Assembly: GCF_009377205.1 (NCBI RefSeq)
Contig: NZ_VJZE01000007.1
Coordinates: forward strand, 1 to 64,000
Origin: Streptomyces phyllanthi
GTDB taxonomy: Bacteria > Actinomycetota > Actinomycetes > Streptomycetales > Streptomycetaceae
Direction: 5' to 3'
Length of the DNA: 64,000 nucleotides
In this document: piece after piece, positions 7,580 to 15,105 of the stretch
Layout of the letters: each line of letters starts with the position of its first letter
Numbering within the stretch: position 1 is the first letter of the stretch
Made by a program: the position numbers and the translations under genes
Notes under the pieces: generated by a model
Seen by the model: the letters and a program-made list of their open reading frames with translations, nothing else
Database searches by the model: none
Told to the model about the DNA's origin: nothing

Positions 7580-8518
7580 TTACGAGGAGGCCGGGGTGGA
7601 CGGGGTGTCGCTCGGGGCGTCGGCCGGTGGCTCGCCCGAAGGCGGGGTGCCGCCACCGCCTTCGCCGCCACCGCCGGCACCGGTGTTCTCGGCGTCCGGG
7701 TCGATCCCGACGGTGATGTAGCCCTTGTAGCCCTTGGACGGGTCCTTCTTGTGGACCGGCTTCAGGGTGAGCAGGCCGCTGGAGGCGCCGCCGCCGTCGT
7801 AGACCATGTCGTCGTCGAGCTTGGTGTAGGTGCCCGAGTGCTGGTTGTACGGCTCCAGTTCGAAAATCTGCTCGACCACATCGTCGTCGAAGAAGAACTG
7901 GCCGGTGAAGTTCACCGTGCCGCCCTCGTAAGTGCCGTCCTCCTTCTCACCGCCGGTGTGCACCTTGACGTGGATGTGGCAGGTCCGGGGCGTGTACCAG
8001 CCGGGGATGATCGTCTCGAACTTCACGACGCCATTGGCATTGGCGATCTGGTAACCGCGCAGGTAGGTCTGGTCGTTGGCGTCCGAGCCGTCCTCACTCT
8101 CGGCGGGTGCGGAGCCTCCGGGGTTGGCCGTGGTGTAGCCGGAGTAGTAGCCCCAGGCGTCGCAGTGCCAGATCTCGACGGCCGCGCCGGCGACCGGGGC
8201 GCAGGAGTCGGTGGTGTCCTGCACGACGATGCGCAGCGTCAGGGGGACGCCGGACTTGCCCTCGGTGATGTCCTTCCGCACCAGGGCGCCGTCCAGGTAG
8301 TACGGCCCCTCGGTGACACTCGACATCAGCACGCACTGGCTGCTGCTGGTGGAGGTCGTCGAGGCGGAGGCCGCGGCTTCCGTCGTGGTGGTGGCCGTCT
8401 CGTCGGCGAAGGCCGCCTGGTATCCGGCGACCGCGAGGCCACCGGCCGCAACCGTGCCTCCGGTCACCGCGAGGGCGCGGCGCCGGGTGAGCGTCTTGTT
8501 CCTGTGGTTTCCCGTCAT
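7580..8518 (-). CDS. Secreted intradiol ring-cleavage dioxygenase-like protein (Tat exported)
   Basis: 312 residues. The N-terminus carries a twin-arginine signal (LTRRRALAVTGG followed by a hydrophobic stretch and AFA), so folding with its metal before export is expected. After a Ser/Thr-rich linker (about 45-60) comes the dioxygenase fold: TEGPYYLDG, EIWHCDAWGYYSGY and WYTPRTCHIHVKV provide the Tyr/Tyr/His/His non-haem Fe(III) ligands typical of catechol 1,2-dioxygenase relatives. The last 40 residues are Gly/Pro-rich. Secreted Streptomyces members act on aromatic compounds from lignin or soil; that substrate range is inference. It follows the CitG-like gene at 9 bp and is transcribed in the same direction, but a functional link is not obvious. 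Confidence 0.88.
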   Translation of the reverse strand: MTGNHRNKTLTRRRALAVTGGTVAAGGLAVAGYQAAFADETATTTTEAAASASTTSTSSSQCVLMSSVTEGPYYLDGALVRKDITEGKSGVPLTLRIVVQDTTDSCAPVAGAAVEIWHCDAWGYYSGYTTANPGGSAPAESEDGSDANDQTYLRGYQIANANGVVKFETIIPGWYTPRTCHIHVKVHTGGEKEDGTYEGGTVNFTGQFFFDDDVVEQIFELEPYNQHSGTYTKLDDDMVYDGGGASSGLLTLKPVHKKDPSKGYKGYITVGIDPDAENTGAGGGGEGGGGTPPSGEPPADAPSDTPSTPASS

Positions 8519-8675
8519 GGCCGAGAAGTTAGGGAGGCCGCCAGTCAGGGGGCTGAGGGAATGCTGTGAGTGCCCTGAGAGTCCGTAGCCGCACAGCCGT
8601 CCCCCGCCTCCGAACGCGGGTGCCGCCTGATCCGGTGCGGTGCGTGGCGGGGCGCCGGCGTACCAGGTGGTGAGG

Positions 8676-9197
8676 TCAGTCGGGCCGGTCGTCGGCGTGG
8701 GGCGCCGAACCCGTGGCCGGGGCACCGCAGGTGGGACAGGGGCGCTTTGTTTCGCTTTGGGCTGCCAGTCTGCCGAGGGCCAGGTGCAGGGCCAGTTCCA
8801 CCGCCGCGGGGACGAACAGGGCTCCGGTGCCGTCGGGTGGGACCAGCCAGCGCAGGCGTCCGGCGGCCTGGTGCGGGGCGGGTGCCGCAATCCACGAGCC
8901 CTTGCCCGCGTACCGGATGCCCGAGCCGATCCAGCGGCTCTCCGGGTCCGGCGGCAGGAAGAAGGCCACTCTGCGGGAAGCGGCGTCCGCGAGGACGGGG
9001 CCTGGCGCCTCCGGAATGCGCAACAGGGCGTCCAGGGCCAGCACGCCCAGGTCCTCCGGCACGCTCAGCACATCCCAGAGCCGTCCGCAGGCCAGCACCG
9101 CGGTTCCGCTCTCGTCGTGCCACTGCCGCTTGCAGGCCCGCGGGTCGGTCGCGGCGGCGGCGAGCCACTCCATGGCCTGCTTCGTGCCTGTTCGCAA
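8676..9197 (-). CDS. Conserved hypothetical protein with C-terminal CxxC
   Basis: About 173 residues if started at the TTG at 9197, which has GGAGGG five bases upstream; an ATG at 9173 (MEWLAAAATD) is the alternative. No family is certain. The middle reads SRRVAFFLPPDPESRWIGSG and RWLVPPDGTGALF, wording I recall from short Streptomyces proteins sometimes grouped with the prim-pol-like family, such as the one at 2338-3003. The C-terminus has a CPTCGAP pair of Cys that could bind metal. No signal peptide or membrane segment. Divergent from the MFS gene, sharing a 347-bp gap in which I see no other feature. Confidence 0.6.
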   Translation of the reverse strand: MRTGTKQAMEWLAAAATDPRACKRQWHDESGTAVLACGRLWDVLSVPEDLGVLALDALLRIPEAPGPVLADAASRRVAFFLPPDPESRWIGSGIRYAGKGSWIAAPAPHQAAGRLRWLVPPDGTGALFVPAAVELALHLALGRLAAQSETKRPCPTCGAPATGSAPHADDRPD

Positions 9198-9544
9198 GGT
9201 GTCCCTCCGGGATCCGTTGCCCGCGCCAGCGGAACGCGCTCTTTCTCTCACTGCCAGGGCGGCCGACCAGGCGTTTTCATGCTGGTGGATATCTCTCCCG
9301 CGCGGAAGGGGTGGCGAACCCTGGCGAATGCCTTCGGTGTGTTCGCCTCCAGCACAGCCGTTCCCACAAACCGGCCGCCCGGTGTGCGCGTTATGACGGT
9401 TTCACCGTCGCCCGCCCACCGGAAATTGCGCTTACACGCACCGCCTCAGGTGTTTGGCGCCGTCGAAGAGCGGTGCAGAGTCCGGGAGTTGGCGTGGTCG
9501 GCGAAGGCGGCACACGCCGGATGCGGGACGGAAAGGACATCGAC

Positions 9545-10834
9545 GTGAGCCGGATCATCCCTCCTGGGGGCCCTCAGCGGGTGCTTGCCCTGGCACAGCT
9601 GACCAATTCGGTGGGTGACGGCGCGTACTACGTGTGCTCGGCGCTGTACTTCAGCCGGATCGTGGGCCTGACACCGACACAGATCGGCGGGGCCCTCACG
9701 CTCGGCTGGGCGATCGGGGCGTGCGCGGGTGTGCCGCTGGGGCATCTCGCCGACCGGCGCGGGCCGCGGGGCATCGCGATGCTGCTGTCGGGGGCGACAG
9801 CGGCCGCGGTGGCCTCGTTCCTCTTCGTGCGGTCCTTCTCGGCGTTCCTGTTGGCGGTGTGCGTGTACGCGTGCTGCCAGTGCGGGCTGGCGGCGGCGCG
9901 GCAGGCGCTGCTGGCGGGCCTGGTGGAGCCGGCACGGCGGACCGAGACCAGGGCGTACCTGCAGTCGACGGTGAACGCCGGACTGGCGGTCGGGGCGGCG
10001 CTCGGCGGTATCGCCCTGCATCTCGACAGCAAGGAGTCGTATCTGACGGCGCTGGCGATGGACGCCGCGAGCTTCCTGCTCGCGGTCCTGGTCATGCTGC
10101 GGCTGCCGGTGGTGCCCGTGTCCGGGGGGACCGTGAAGGGCGAGCCGCGGCTCGCGGTGCTCAGGGACGCGCCGTACGCGGTGGTGTCGCTGCTGAACAT
10201 GGTGATGCTGCTCTACATGCCGCTGCTGAGCGTCGTACTGCCCCTGTGGATCGTGGAGCGCACCGAGGCGCCCGGCTGGATGGTGTCGGCGCTCCTAGTG
10301 CTCAACACCGTGGGTGTCGTGCTGTTCCAAGTGAGGCTGGCCGCCCGGGTGAAGGACCTGGCGTCGGCGTCCCGGACGGTGCGGCTCTCGGGAGTCGTGC
10401 TGTTCCTGGCGTGCGCGGCCTTCGCGCTGTCCGCCATGGGCACCTCGCCCTGGATGGCGGTGGTGGTGCTGGTGGTCGCCGCGTGTGTCCAGGTCTTCGG
10501 GGAGATGCTGCTCGGCTCGGGCTCCTGGGAGATCGGCTTCGGGCTGGCACCGGCGGCGAAGCAGGGCCAGTACCAGGGCTTCTACGGCAGCGGGACCGCG
10601 GTCGCACGTCTGATCGGCCCGCTGCTGCTGACCACGCTCGTCCTCGGCTGGGGAGCCCCGGGCTGGCTGGTTCTCGGGGGGCTGTTCCTCGCCGCGGGTG
10701 CGGCCATGGGCCCGGCGGTCCGCTGGGCGGAGCGGGCACGGGCGGCCGCACCGCAGCCCCGGGCGACGCCCGTCGCGGTGCCACGGTCGGCGGAGGCGCA
10801 GCCGACGGAGCCGCAGCCCACGGAGCCGCAGTGA
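9545..10834 (+). CDS. MFS transporter (drug-efflux like)
   Basis: 429 residues with about twelve hydrophobic segments in two halves of six. The loop between segments 2 and 3 reads GHLADRRGPRG, the MFS motif-A region (GxLaDRxGrk). The last 40 residues are a polar, Pro/Glu-rich cytoplasmic tail (repeated QPTEP). A proton-driven exporter of small molecules is the usual role; no substrate can be named. The GTG at 9545 is preceded by GGAAAGGA at good spacing; an in-frame ATG at 9521 would add eight residues. No regulator gene is adjacent. Confidence 0.85.
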   Translation: MSRIIPPGGPQRVLALAQLTNSVGDGAYYVCSALYFSRIVGLTPTQIGGALTLGWAIGACAGVPLGHLADRRGPRGIAMLLSGATAAAVASFLFVRSFSAFLLAVCVYACCQCGLAAARQALLAGLVEPARRTETRAYLQSTVNAGLAVGAALGGIALHLDSKESYLTALAMDAASFLLAVLVMLRLPVVPVSGGTVKGEPRLAVLRDAPYAVVSLLNMVMLLYMPLLSVVLPLWIVERTEAPGWMVSALLVLNTVGVVLFQVRLAARVKDLASASRTVRLSGVVLFLACAAFALSAMGTSPWMAVVVLVVAACVQVFGEMLLGSGSWEIGFGLAPAAKQGQYQGFYGSGTAVARLIGPLLLTTLVLGWGAPGWLVLGGLFLAAGAAMGPAVRWAERARAAAPQPRATPVAVPRSAEAQPTEPQPTEPQ

Positions 10835-10995
10835 GAAGCGGCAGGTCAGGGCTGGTGAGCGGCTTCGGCCGACGGTGCAGTCCTGGACCGCTCCGCCACG
10901 CCGAGGCCTTCGCCATGATCAAATCTGTCGGCGTTGACCACACTCGTGATCGATACACCGGGCGCCAGACCGACCGCCGCCGGCTGTGCCGTCAG

Positions 10996-11448
10996 CTATA
11001 CGGCCATCAGCGGAGCGTCCTCGCGCCACTTGAGGATCTTGTCGAAGCTCACCACCGCACCGCCCCGGCCCGGCTTGTTGCCGATGTGGACATGGTCGGC
11101 GAGTTCCTGGATGAGGCAGAGACCGCGGCCGTGCTCGGCGTCGGTGCGGGCCGGACGGATCGACGGGCGGTCTCTCGTGGCGGGGAACCCGGGTCCCGAG
11201 TCGGTGACCTCGATGCGGCACTTCTCGCCGTCGAGGTACGCCGTCACCCGGTAGGCCTCGGACGGGCCGTCAGGTGTGTCCCCACCATGCTCGACGGCGT
11301 TGGCACAGGCCTCACTGAGCGCGACGGAAAGGTCGTAGGAGACATCCGGGTCGACGCCCGCGGTCTCCATCGTGCCGAGCAGAAGCCGCCGGGCGAGCGG
11401 CACGCTGGCGGCGTCGCGCCGCAGATGGAGTGACCACCAGATGCTCAT
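10996..11448 (-). CDS. RsbW-like ATP-binding protein (anti-sigma type HATPase)
   Basis: 150 residues forming a single GHKL ATPase domain. Visible boxes are the N-box ALSEACANAVEHG (about 44-56), the G1 box VTDSGPGFP (about 81-89) and the G2 region HGRGLCLIQEL (about 105-115). Streptomyces carry dozens of such small proteins; some bind sigma factors or phosphorylate anti-anti-sigma partners, many have unknown targets. No sigma factor or STAS gene is adjacent. The SpoIIE-type phosphatase at 3.6-5.0 kb could belong to the same pathway, but that is only proximity. Divergent from the copper cluster. Confidence 0.85.
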   Translation of the reverse strand: MSIWWSLHLRRDAASVPLARRLLLGTMETAGVDPDVSYDLSVALSEACANAVEHGGDTPDGPSEAYRVTAYLDGEKCRIEVTDSGPGFPATRDRPSIRPARTDAEHGRGLCLIQELADHVHIGNKPGRGGAVVSFDKILKWREDAPLMAV

Positions 11449-11760
11449 GCTCCAGCCTCCTGGCCGCGGCTCGACATACCGTTACGTATTGCCCTCGGCG
11501 CGGGGGTGTAAGCCCCTGGATCGCGTGATACCGCCCATACAGCGGATGCGCGGACGGCGGACATCGGTGTATGCGGGGATTCGTCCACAGCGGGATGCGT
11601 CACGGATCCCAATTCGTTACTTACCCCCTTCCGCCACCCTGAACATCCAGCTCAGCAGCCACGTGCGGATCTCGGTGAACAATGCCCCCCTTCCACCCGT
11701 ACGTCACGTCGTGGACCTGCCGTACGGGGCTGGTACGGCCAGTGCGATGATGAGCCGGCC
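11449..11760. other. Divergent intergenic region upstream of the copper cluster
   Basis: 312 bp between the RsbW-like gene and the membrane-protein gene. It must contain both promoters. A single DnaA-box-like TCGTCCACA occurs at 11581-11589. I looked for a CsoR-type copper operator and did not find a convincing one. Confidence 0.4.
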
Positions 11761-12624
11761 ATGACTGCCCCCCACCAGTGCACGCGCGCGGGAGATGATC
11801 TCCGGCTGCTGAGGGCCGCGATGTTCGCCGCGGTCTGCGTCGTGCTGGCCGCGGCAGGTCACGCGCTCGCCTCCTGCGACACGATCCCGGCGTGGAGCCT
11901 GGGCGCCGGATTCGTCGCCGTCTTCGCCGTCGCGGCGCCTCTCGCCGGAAGGCAGCGCTCGCTGGCGGGCATAGCGGCGATGCTGGCGGTGGGCCAGACC
12001 GTGCTGCACACGCTGTTCGGGCTCGGCCAGCACGGTACGCCCGCGGCCACCGGCACCTCTGCCGCTCTGGATGCCGCCCTCGTCGAACGCGCCGCGCGCC
12101 TCGTGTGCGGGGCGACCGCGGCGGCGATCAGCCCGGCGCAGGCCCAGCGCATCCTCGCGGACGCCGGGCTCGGCACAGCCGGTCCCGGCACGGGCGGTCC
12201 CGGCGCGGGCGGTCCCGGCGCGGGCGGTCTTGGTGCCGGCGGTCTTGGTGCGCATGCCGCGCACGACCCCGCGGATGCCATGTCGACGGCCATGGGCTTC
12301 CCGATGTCCGTCCTGCCGTCCGTGCCGATGCTGCTCAGCCACCTCCTCGCGGCCGTCGCCGCCGGATGGGTGCTGCGGCACGGGGACCTCGCCCTGCTGC
12401 GGATCGCGAGACTGTCCACGGAAGGGACACTCGTAGGGTCCCTGCGCGCGGCCCTCTCGCTGGTGCGGGCCCTGTTCTCTGGTCTCCCGGGCACCCCGGA
12501 CACGGCACCCCGCGGACCGTGTCCCGCACACGAGGCGGCACCGTCGCCCCGTACGACCGCGCTCCAGCACACGGTGATCCGGCGCGGGCCGCCGTCCGCC
12601 GCCGTACTCGTCCTCGCTGCCTGA
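11761..12624 (+). CDS. Hypothetical membrane protein upstream of the copper cluster
   Basis: 287 residues with two hydrophobic helices near the N-terminus (about 17-40 and 45-62), a third at about 70-85 and one more near 190-210. A central low-complexity stretch (about 135-165) repeats GPGAG/GLGAG, and the tail is polar. No catalytic motif. It sits immediately before the YcnI-Sco-PCuAC-CopCD-DyP genes in the same orientation, and I recall a similar membrane protein in this position in other Streptomyces, so a role in copper handling is plausible but unproven. The Gly-rich stretch is encoded by imperfect 15-bp DNA repeats and may vary in length between strains. Confidence 0.7.
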   Translation: MTAPHQCTRAGDDLRLLRAAMFAAVCVVLAAAGHALASCDTIPAWSLGAGFVAVFAVAAPLAGRQRSLAGIAAMLAVGQTVLHTLFGLGQHGTPAATGTSAALDAALVERAARLVCGATAAAISPAQAQRILADAGLGTAGPGTGGPGAGGPGAGGLGAGGLGAHAAHDPADAMSTAMGFPMSVLPSVPMLLSHLLAAVAAGWVLRHGDLALLRIARLSTEGTLVGSLRAALSLVRALFSGLPGTPDTAPRGPCPAHEAAPSPRTTALQHTVIRRGPPSAAVLVLAA

Positions 12625-12642
12625 CGCGACGCGCCACTCCAC

Positions 12643-12690
12643 CGGAACACCGGAACACCGGAACACCGGAACACCGGAACACCGGAACAC
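12643..12690. repeat. Six tandem copies of an 8-bp unit (CGGAACAC)
   Basis: Six perfect copies in the 288-bp gap between the membrane-protein gene and ycnI, starting 19 bases after the stop. It is non-coding and the unit is not a multiple of three. Probably slippage-prone; no operator function can be read from it. Confidence 0.9.
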
Positions 12691-12912
12691 CGGGAGGGGC
12701 CGCCGCCGTCGGCACGCGCGCGTGCCCGCCGTTCTCGACGCCCCAGGGACCCGGCCCGGTCGTTCTTCGCCGTCGCCGTTCCGGGGAGCTCGTTCCCGGC
12801 GGAGTCACCGGCGGACCTCCCCCGGAGCCGTTTCGCGCTCCCGGTGGCACCGTCGCGCACGCACACCCCTCTTCTTCTTCGGATCATCCGTCACAGTGGA
12901 GTGTCATCTGCC

Positions 12913-13659
12913 ATGAAGGCTTCTCGTATCGCCGCCGTCGGCGCCGTCGCCGCCTCGGCCGTCGTAGTCCTGTCCTCCCCCGCGTTCGCGCACGTCAGCG
13001 TGGCGCCCGAGGGCACCGCGGCCAAGGGCGGGTACGCGACCGTCAACTTCAAGGTCCCCAACGAGCGCGACGACGCCTCGACCACCAAGCTCGAGGTGAA
13101 CCTCCCCATGGACCACCCGCTGGCCTCGGTGCAGCCGCAGGCCGTCGACGGCTGGAAGGTCGAGGTCACCAAGTCCAAGCTGGACAAGCCGGTAGAGATG
13201 CACGGCGAGAAGATCGACGAGGCCGTGTCCAAGGTCACCTGGACCGCCACCGGCAAGGGCATCGAGCCGGGCTTCTTCCAGAAGTTCCCGCTCTCCATCG
13301 GCCAGCTCCCCGAGGACACCGACGAACTGGTCTTCAAGACACTCCAGACGTACTCCAACAAGGAGGTCGTGCGCTGGATCGAGGTGCCGCAGGAAGGCAA
13401 GGAGGAGCCCGAGAACCCGGCGGCGGTCCTCGCCCTGTCCGCCGCGACCGACGACCACCACGGCGCGTCCGGCGCCGACCAGGCGTCCGACTCCGACGAC
13501 GCCGACGACTCCGAGGCCGCCTCCGCCGACACGTCCGCCGCCGAGCACACCGACAGCAGCGACACCACGGCCCGCGTCCTGGGCGTCGTGGGCATCGTCG
13601 TGGGCGCCGCGGGCGTGGCCTACGGCGTAATGGCCGGCCGTCGGCGTACGACCGCCTGA
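12913..13659 (+). CDS. YcnI-like copper-binding exported protein (DUF1775)
   Basis: 248 residues. A signal peptide (about 1-27) is cut after AFA, which leaves His at the mature N-terminus (HVSVAPEG); in the YcnI family this terminal His, with a conserved Trp, binds Cu(II). The DUF1775 domain runs to about residue 170. A long acidic Ser/Asp/His linker follows (about 175-220), then one membrane helix (about 222-240) and an RRR stop-transfer tail, so the domain is tethered outside the membrane. It heads the run of Sco, PCuAC, CopCD and DyP genes in the same orientation, which fits extracytoplasmic copper delivery. Confidence 0.9.
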   Translation: MKASRIAAVGAVAASAVVVLSSPAFAHVSVAPEGTAAKGGYATVNFKVPNERDDASTTKLEVNLPMDHPLASVQPQAVDGWKVEVTKSKLDKPVEMHGEKIDEAVSKVTWTATGKGIEPGFFQKFPLSIGQLPEDTDELVFKTLQTYSNKEVVRWIEVPQEGKEEPENPAAVLALSAATDDHHGASGADQASDSDDADDSEAASADTSAAEHTDSSDTTARVLGVVGIVVGAAGVAYGVMAGRRRTTA

Positions 13660-13793
13660 TCCCCCGCCCCTCGGGGCGCACGCGGGGCCCGTACGACCTC
13701 GTCGGCACGGCAGAGGATCCGGAGGATCTCCGTCACGCCATGGCCGTACGGCCCCGGTGCGCGCCGGGACTCGAACACCTGGGACTTTTCTCT

Positions 13794-14540
13794 ATGCACA
13801 CCGAGAACACCAAGAGCTCGAAGACCGCCAAGGGCCCGAAGGCCGCCGCCAAGGGCCCGAAGGTTTCGAAGAGCTCGAAGCACACGTACGCCGCGGCCGC
13901 CCTGCTCGCCGTGGCCGCCCTCACCCTCTCCGGCTGCGGCAGCGGCGGTGACGACGCGAACGCGCCGGTCGCCGAGGTGTCCGCGGAGTCCGGCTCGGCC
14001 AAGGCGGCCACGGTGCTCGACAAGCCGTTCGAGAAGCCGGACCTCGTCCTGACGGACACGCACGGCAAGAAGTACGACCTCCGCAAGGAGACCGCGGGCA
14101 AGCCGACGCTGATCTACTTCGGCTACACCAACTGCCCCGACATCTGCCCCCTGACGATGAACAACATCGCCGTCGCCAAGAAGGAGGTGTCCAGGAAGCT
14201 GCCGAAGTCGGAACTGGCGAACCTGCGGATCGTGTTCGTCACCACCGACCCGGAGCGGGACACCCCGAAGGCCCTCGGCGAGTGGCTCAAGGGCATCGAC
14301 ACCGACGTCGTGGGCCTGACCGGCGACTTCGACACGATCCAGGCCGGCGCCCGCACCATCGGCATCTCCATCGATCCGCCGAAGAAGGAGAAGGACGGCA
14401 AGGTCACCTCGATGCACGGCACCCAGGTCATCGCGTTCTCGCCGAAGACCGACGGCGGATACGTGCTGTACGGGGAGGACGCAACCGTCGAGGACTACGC
14501 CAAGGACCTGCCGAAACTCCTCAAGGGAGAGAACCCGTGA
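13794..14540 (+). CDS. sco: Sco1/SenC family copper chaperone lipoprotein
   Basis: 248 residues. A long Lys-rich leader precedes a hydrophobic stretch and the lipobox LSGC (Cys near residue 50), so it is a lipoprotein on the outer face of the membrane. The thioredoxin-like Sco domain has the copper motif NCPDICP (CxxxC) and the distal His in SMHGTQV. In S. lividans the Sco protein carries copper to cytochrome c oxidase and is needed for development under copper limitation; that is established for the homologue and inferred here. Its stop codon overlaps the next start (GTGA), implying translational coupling with the PCuAC gene. Confidence 0.95.
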   Translation: MHTENTKSSKTAKGPKAAAKGPKVSKSSKHTYAAAALLAVAALTLSGCGSGGDDANAPVAEVSAESGSAKAATVLDKPFEKPDLVLTDTHGKKYDLRKETAGKPTLIYFGYTNCPDICPLTMNNIAVAKKEVSRKLPKSELANLRIVFVTTDPERDTPKALGEWLKGIDTDVVGLTGDFDTIQAGARTIGISIDPPKKEKDGKVTSMHGTQVIAFSPKTDGGYVLYGEDATVEDYAKDLPKLLKGENP

Positions 14541-15091
14541 GGCGTCTCACCGGGGCGGCCGTGGTCATGACCTGCGCCCTCGTCCTCGCCGGCTGCGGTG
14601 GCGGGGACACGGACGGGGACCAGGGGAGCGGGTTGCGGATCCGGTCCGCGTACATGCCCCAGCCGGTCACCGCCGCGATGGCGGCCGGTTACCTGGTCAT
14701 CGAGAACGACAGCGACCAGCCGGACACCCTCCGGTCCGTCAGCAGTGACATCGCCCAGGAGGTCACCCTCCACAAGACGTCCGGACAGACCATGGAGAGC
14801 GCCGGCGGCGACGACCGCGCCATCCCGGCCCGCGGCAGGCTCGTCATGGAGAGCGGCGGCATGCATCTGATGTTCGAGAAGCTGAAGCGCAAGCCGAAGG
14901 AGGGCGAGACGGTGTCCGTGGAACTGCACTTCGGCAAGACCGATCCGATCACGGTGAAGATGCCGGTGAAGCCGGCCACGTACCGGCCGGCGTCGGACAC
15001 CTCCGCGATGTCGGACACCGCCGCGACGTCGAACACATCCGTGATGTCGGACACGTTCTTTTCTTCGTCGTCCTTGTCGTCGCACCACTGA
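14537..15091 (+). CDS. PCu(A)C copper chaperone (ECuC-like lipoprotein)
   Basis: 184 residues starting with GTG at 14537, overlapping the sco stop. A lipobox (VLAGC) near residue 19 predicts a lipoprotein. The Cu(I) site fits the family pattern: VTLHKTSGQTMES and then GGMHLMFEKL, giving the His/Met pairs. In S. lividans the homologue ECuC can hold Cu(I) and Cu(II) and pass copper to Sco. The C-terminal 25 residues are an unusual Ser/Thr/Asp/Met repeat (SDTSAMSDTAATSNTSVMSD), then a Ser-rich tail ending in two His, perhaps an extra metal-binding or flexible segment. Confidence 0.93.
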   Translation: MRRLTGAAVVMTCALVLAGCGGGDTDGDQGSGLRIRSAYMPQPVTAAMAAGYLVIENDSDQPDTLRSVSSDIAQEVTLHKTSGQTMESAGGDDRAIPARGRLVMESGGMHLMFEKLKRKPKEGETVSVELHFGKTDPITVKMPVKPATYRPASDTSAMSDTAATSNTSVMSDTFFSSSSLSSHH

Positions 15092-15105
15092 GGGAGAGAC
15101 CACCG

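Noticed and set aside
13760-13790. tRNA-like stretch (CGGGACTCGAACACC)
   Set aside because: Only the T-arm-like fragment is present; no acceptor stem or cloverleaf can be formed.
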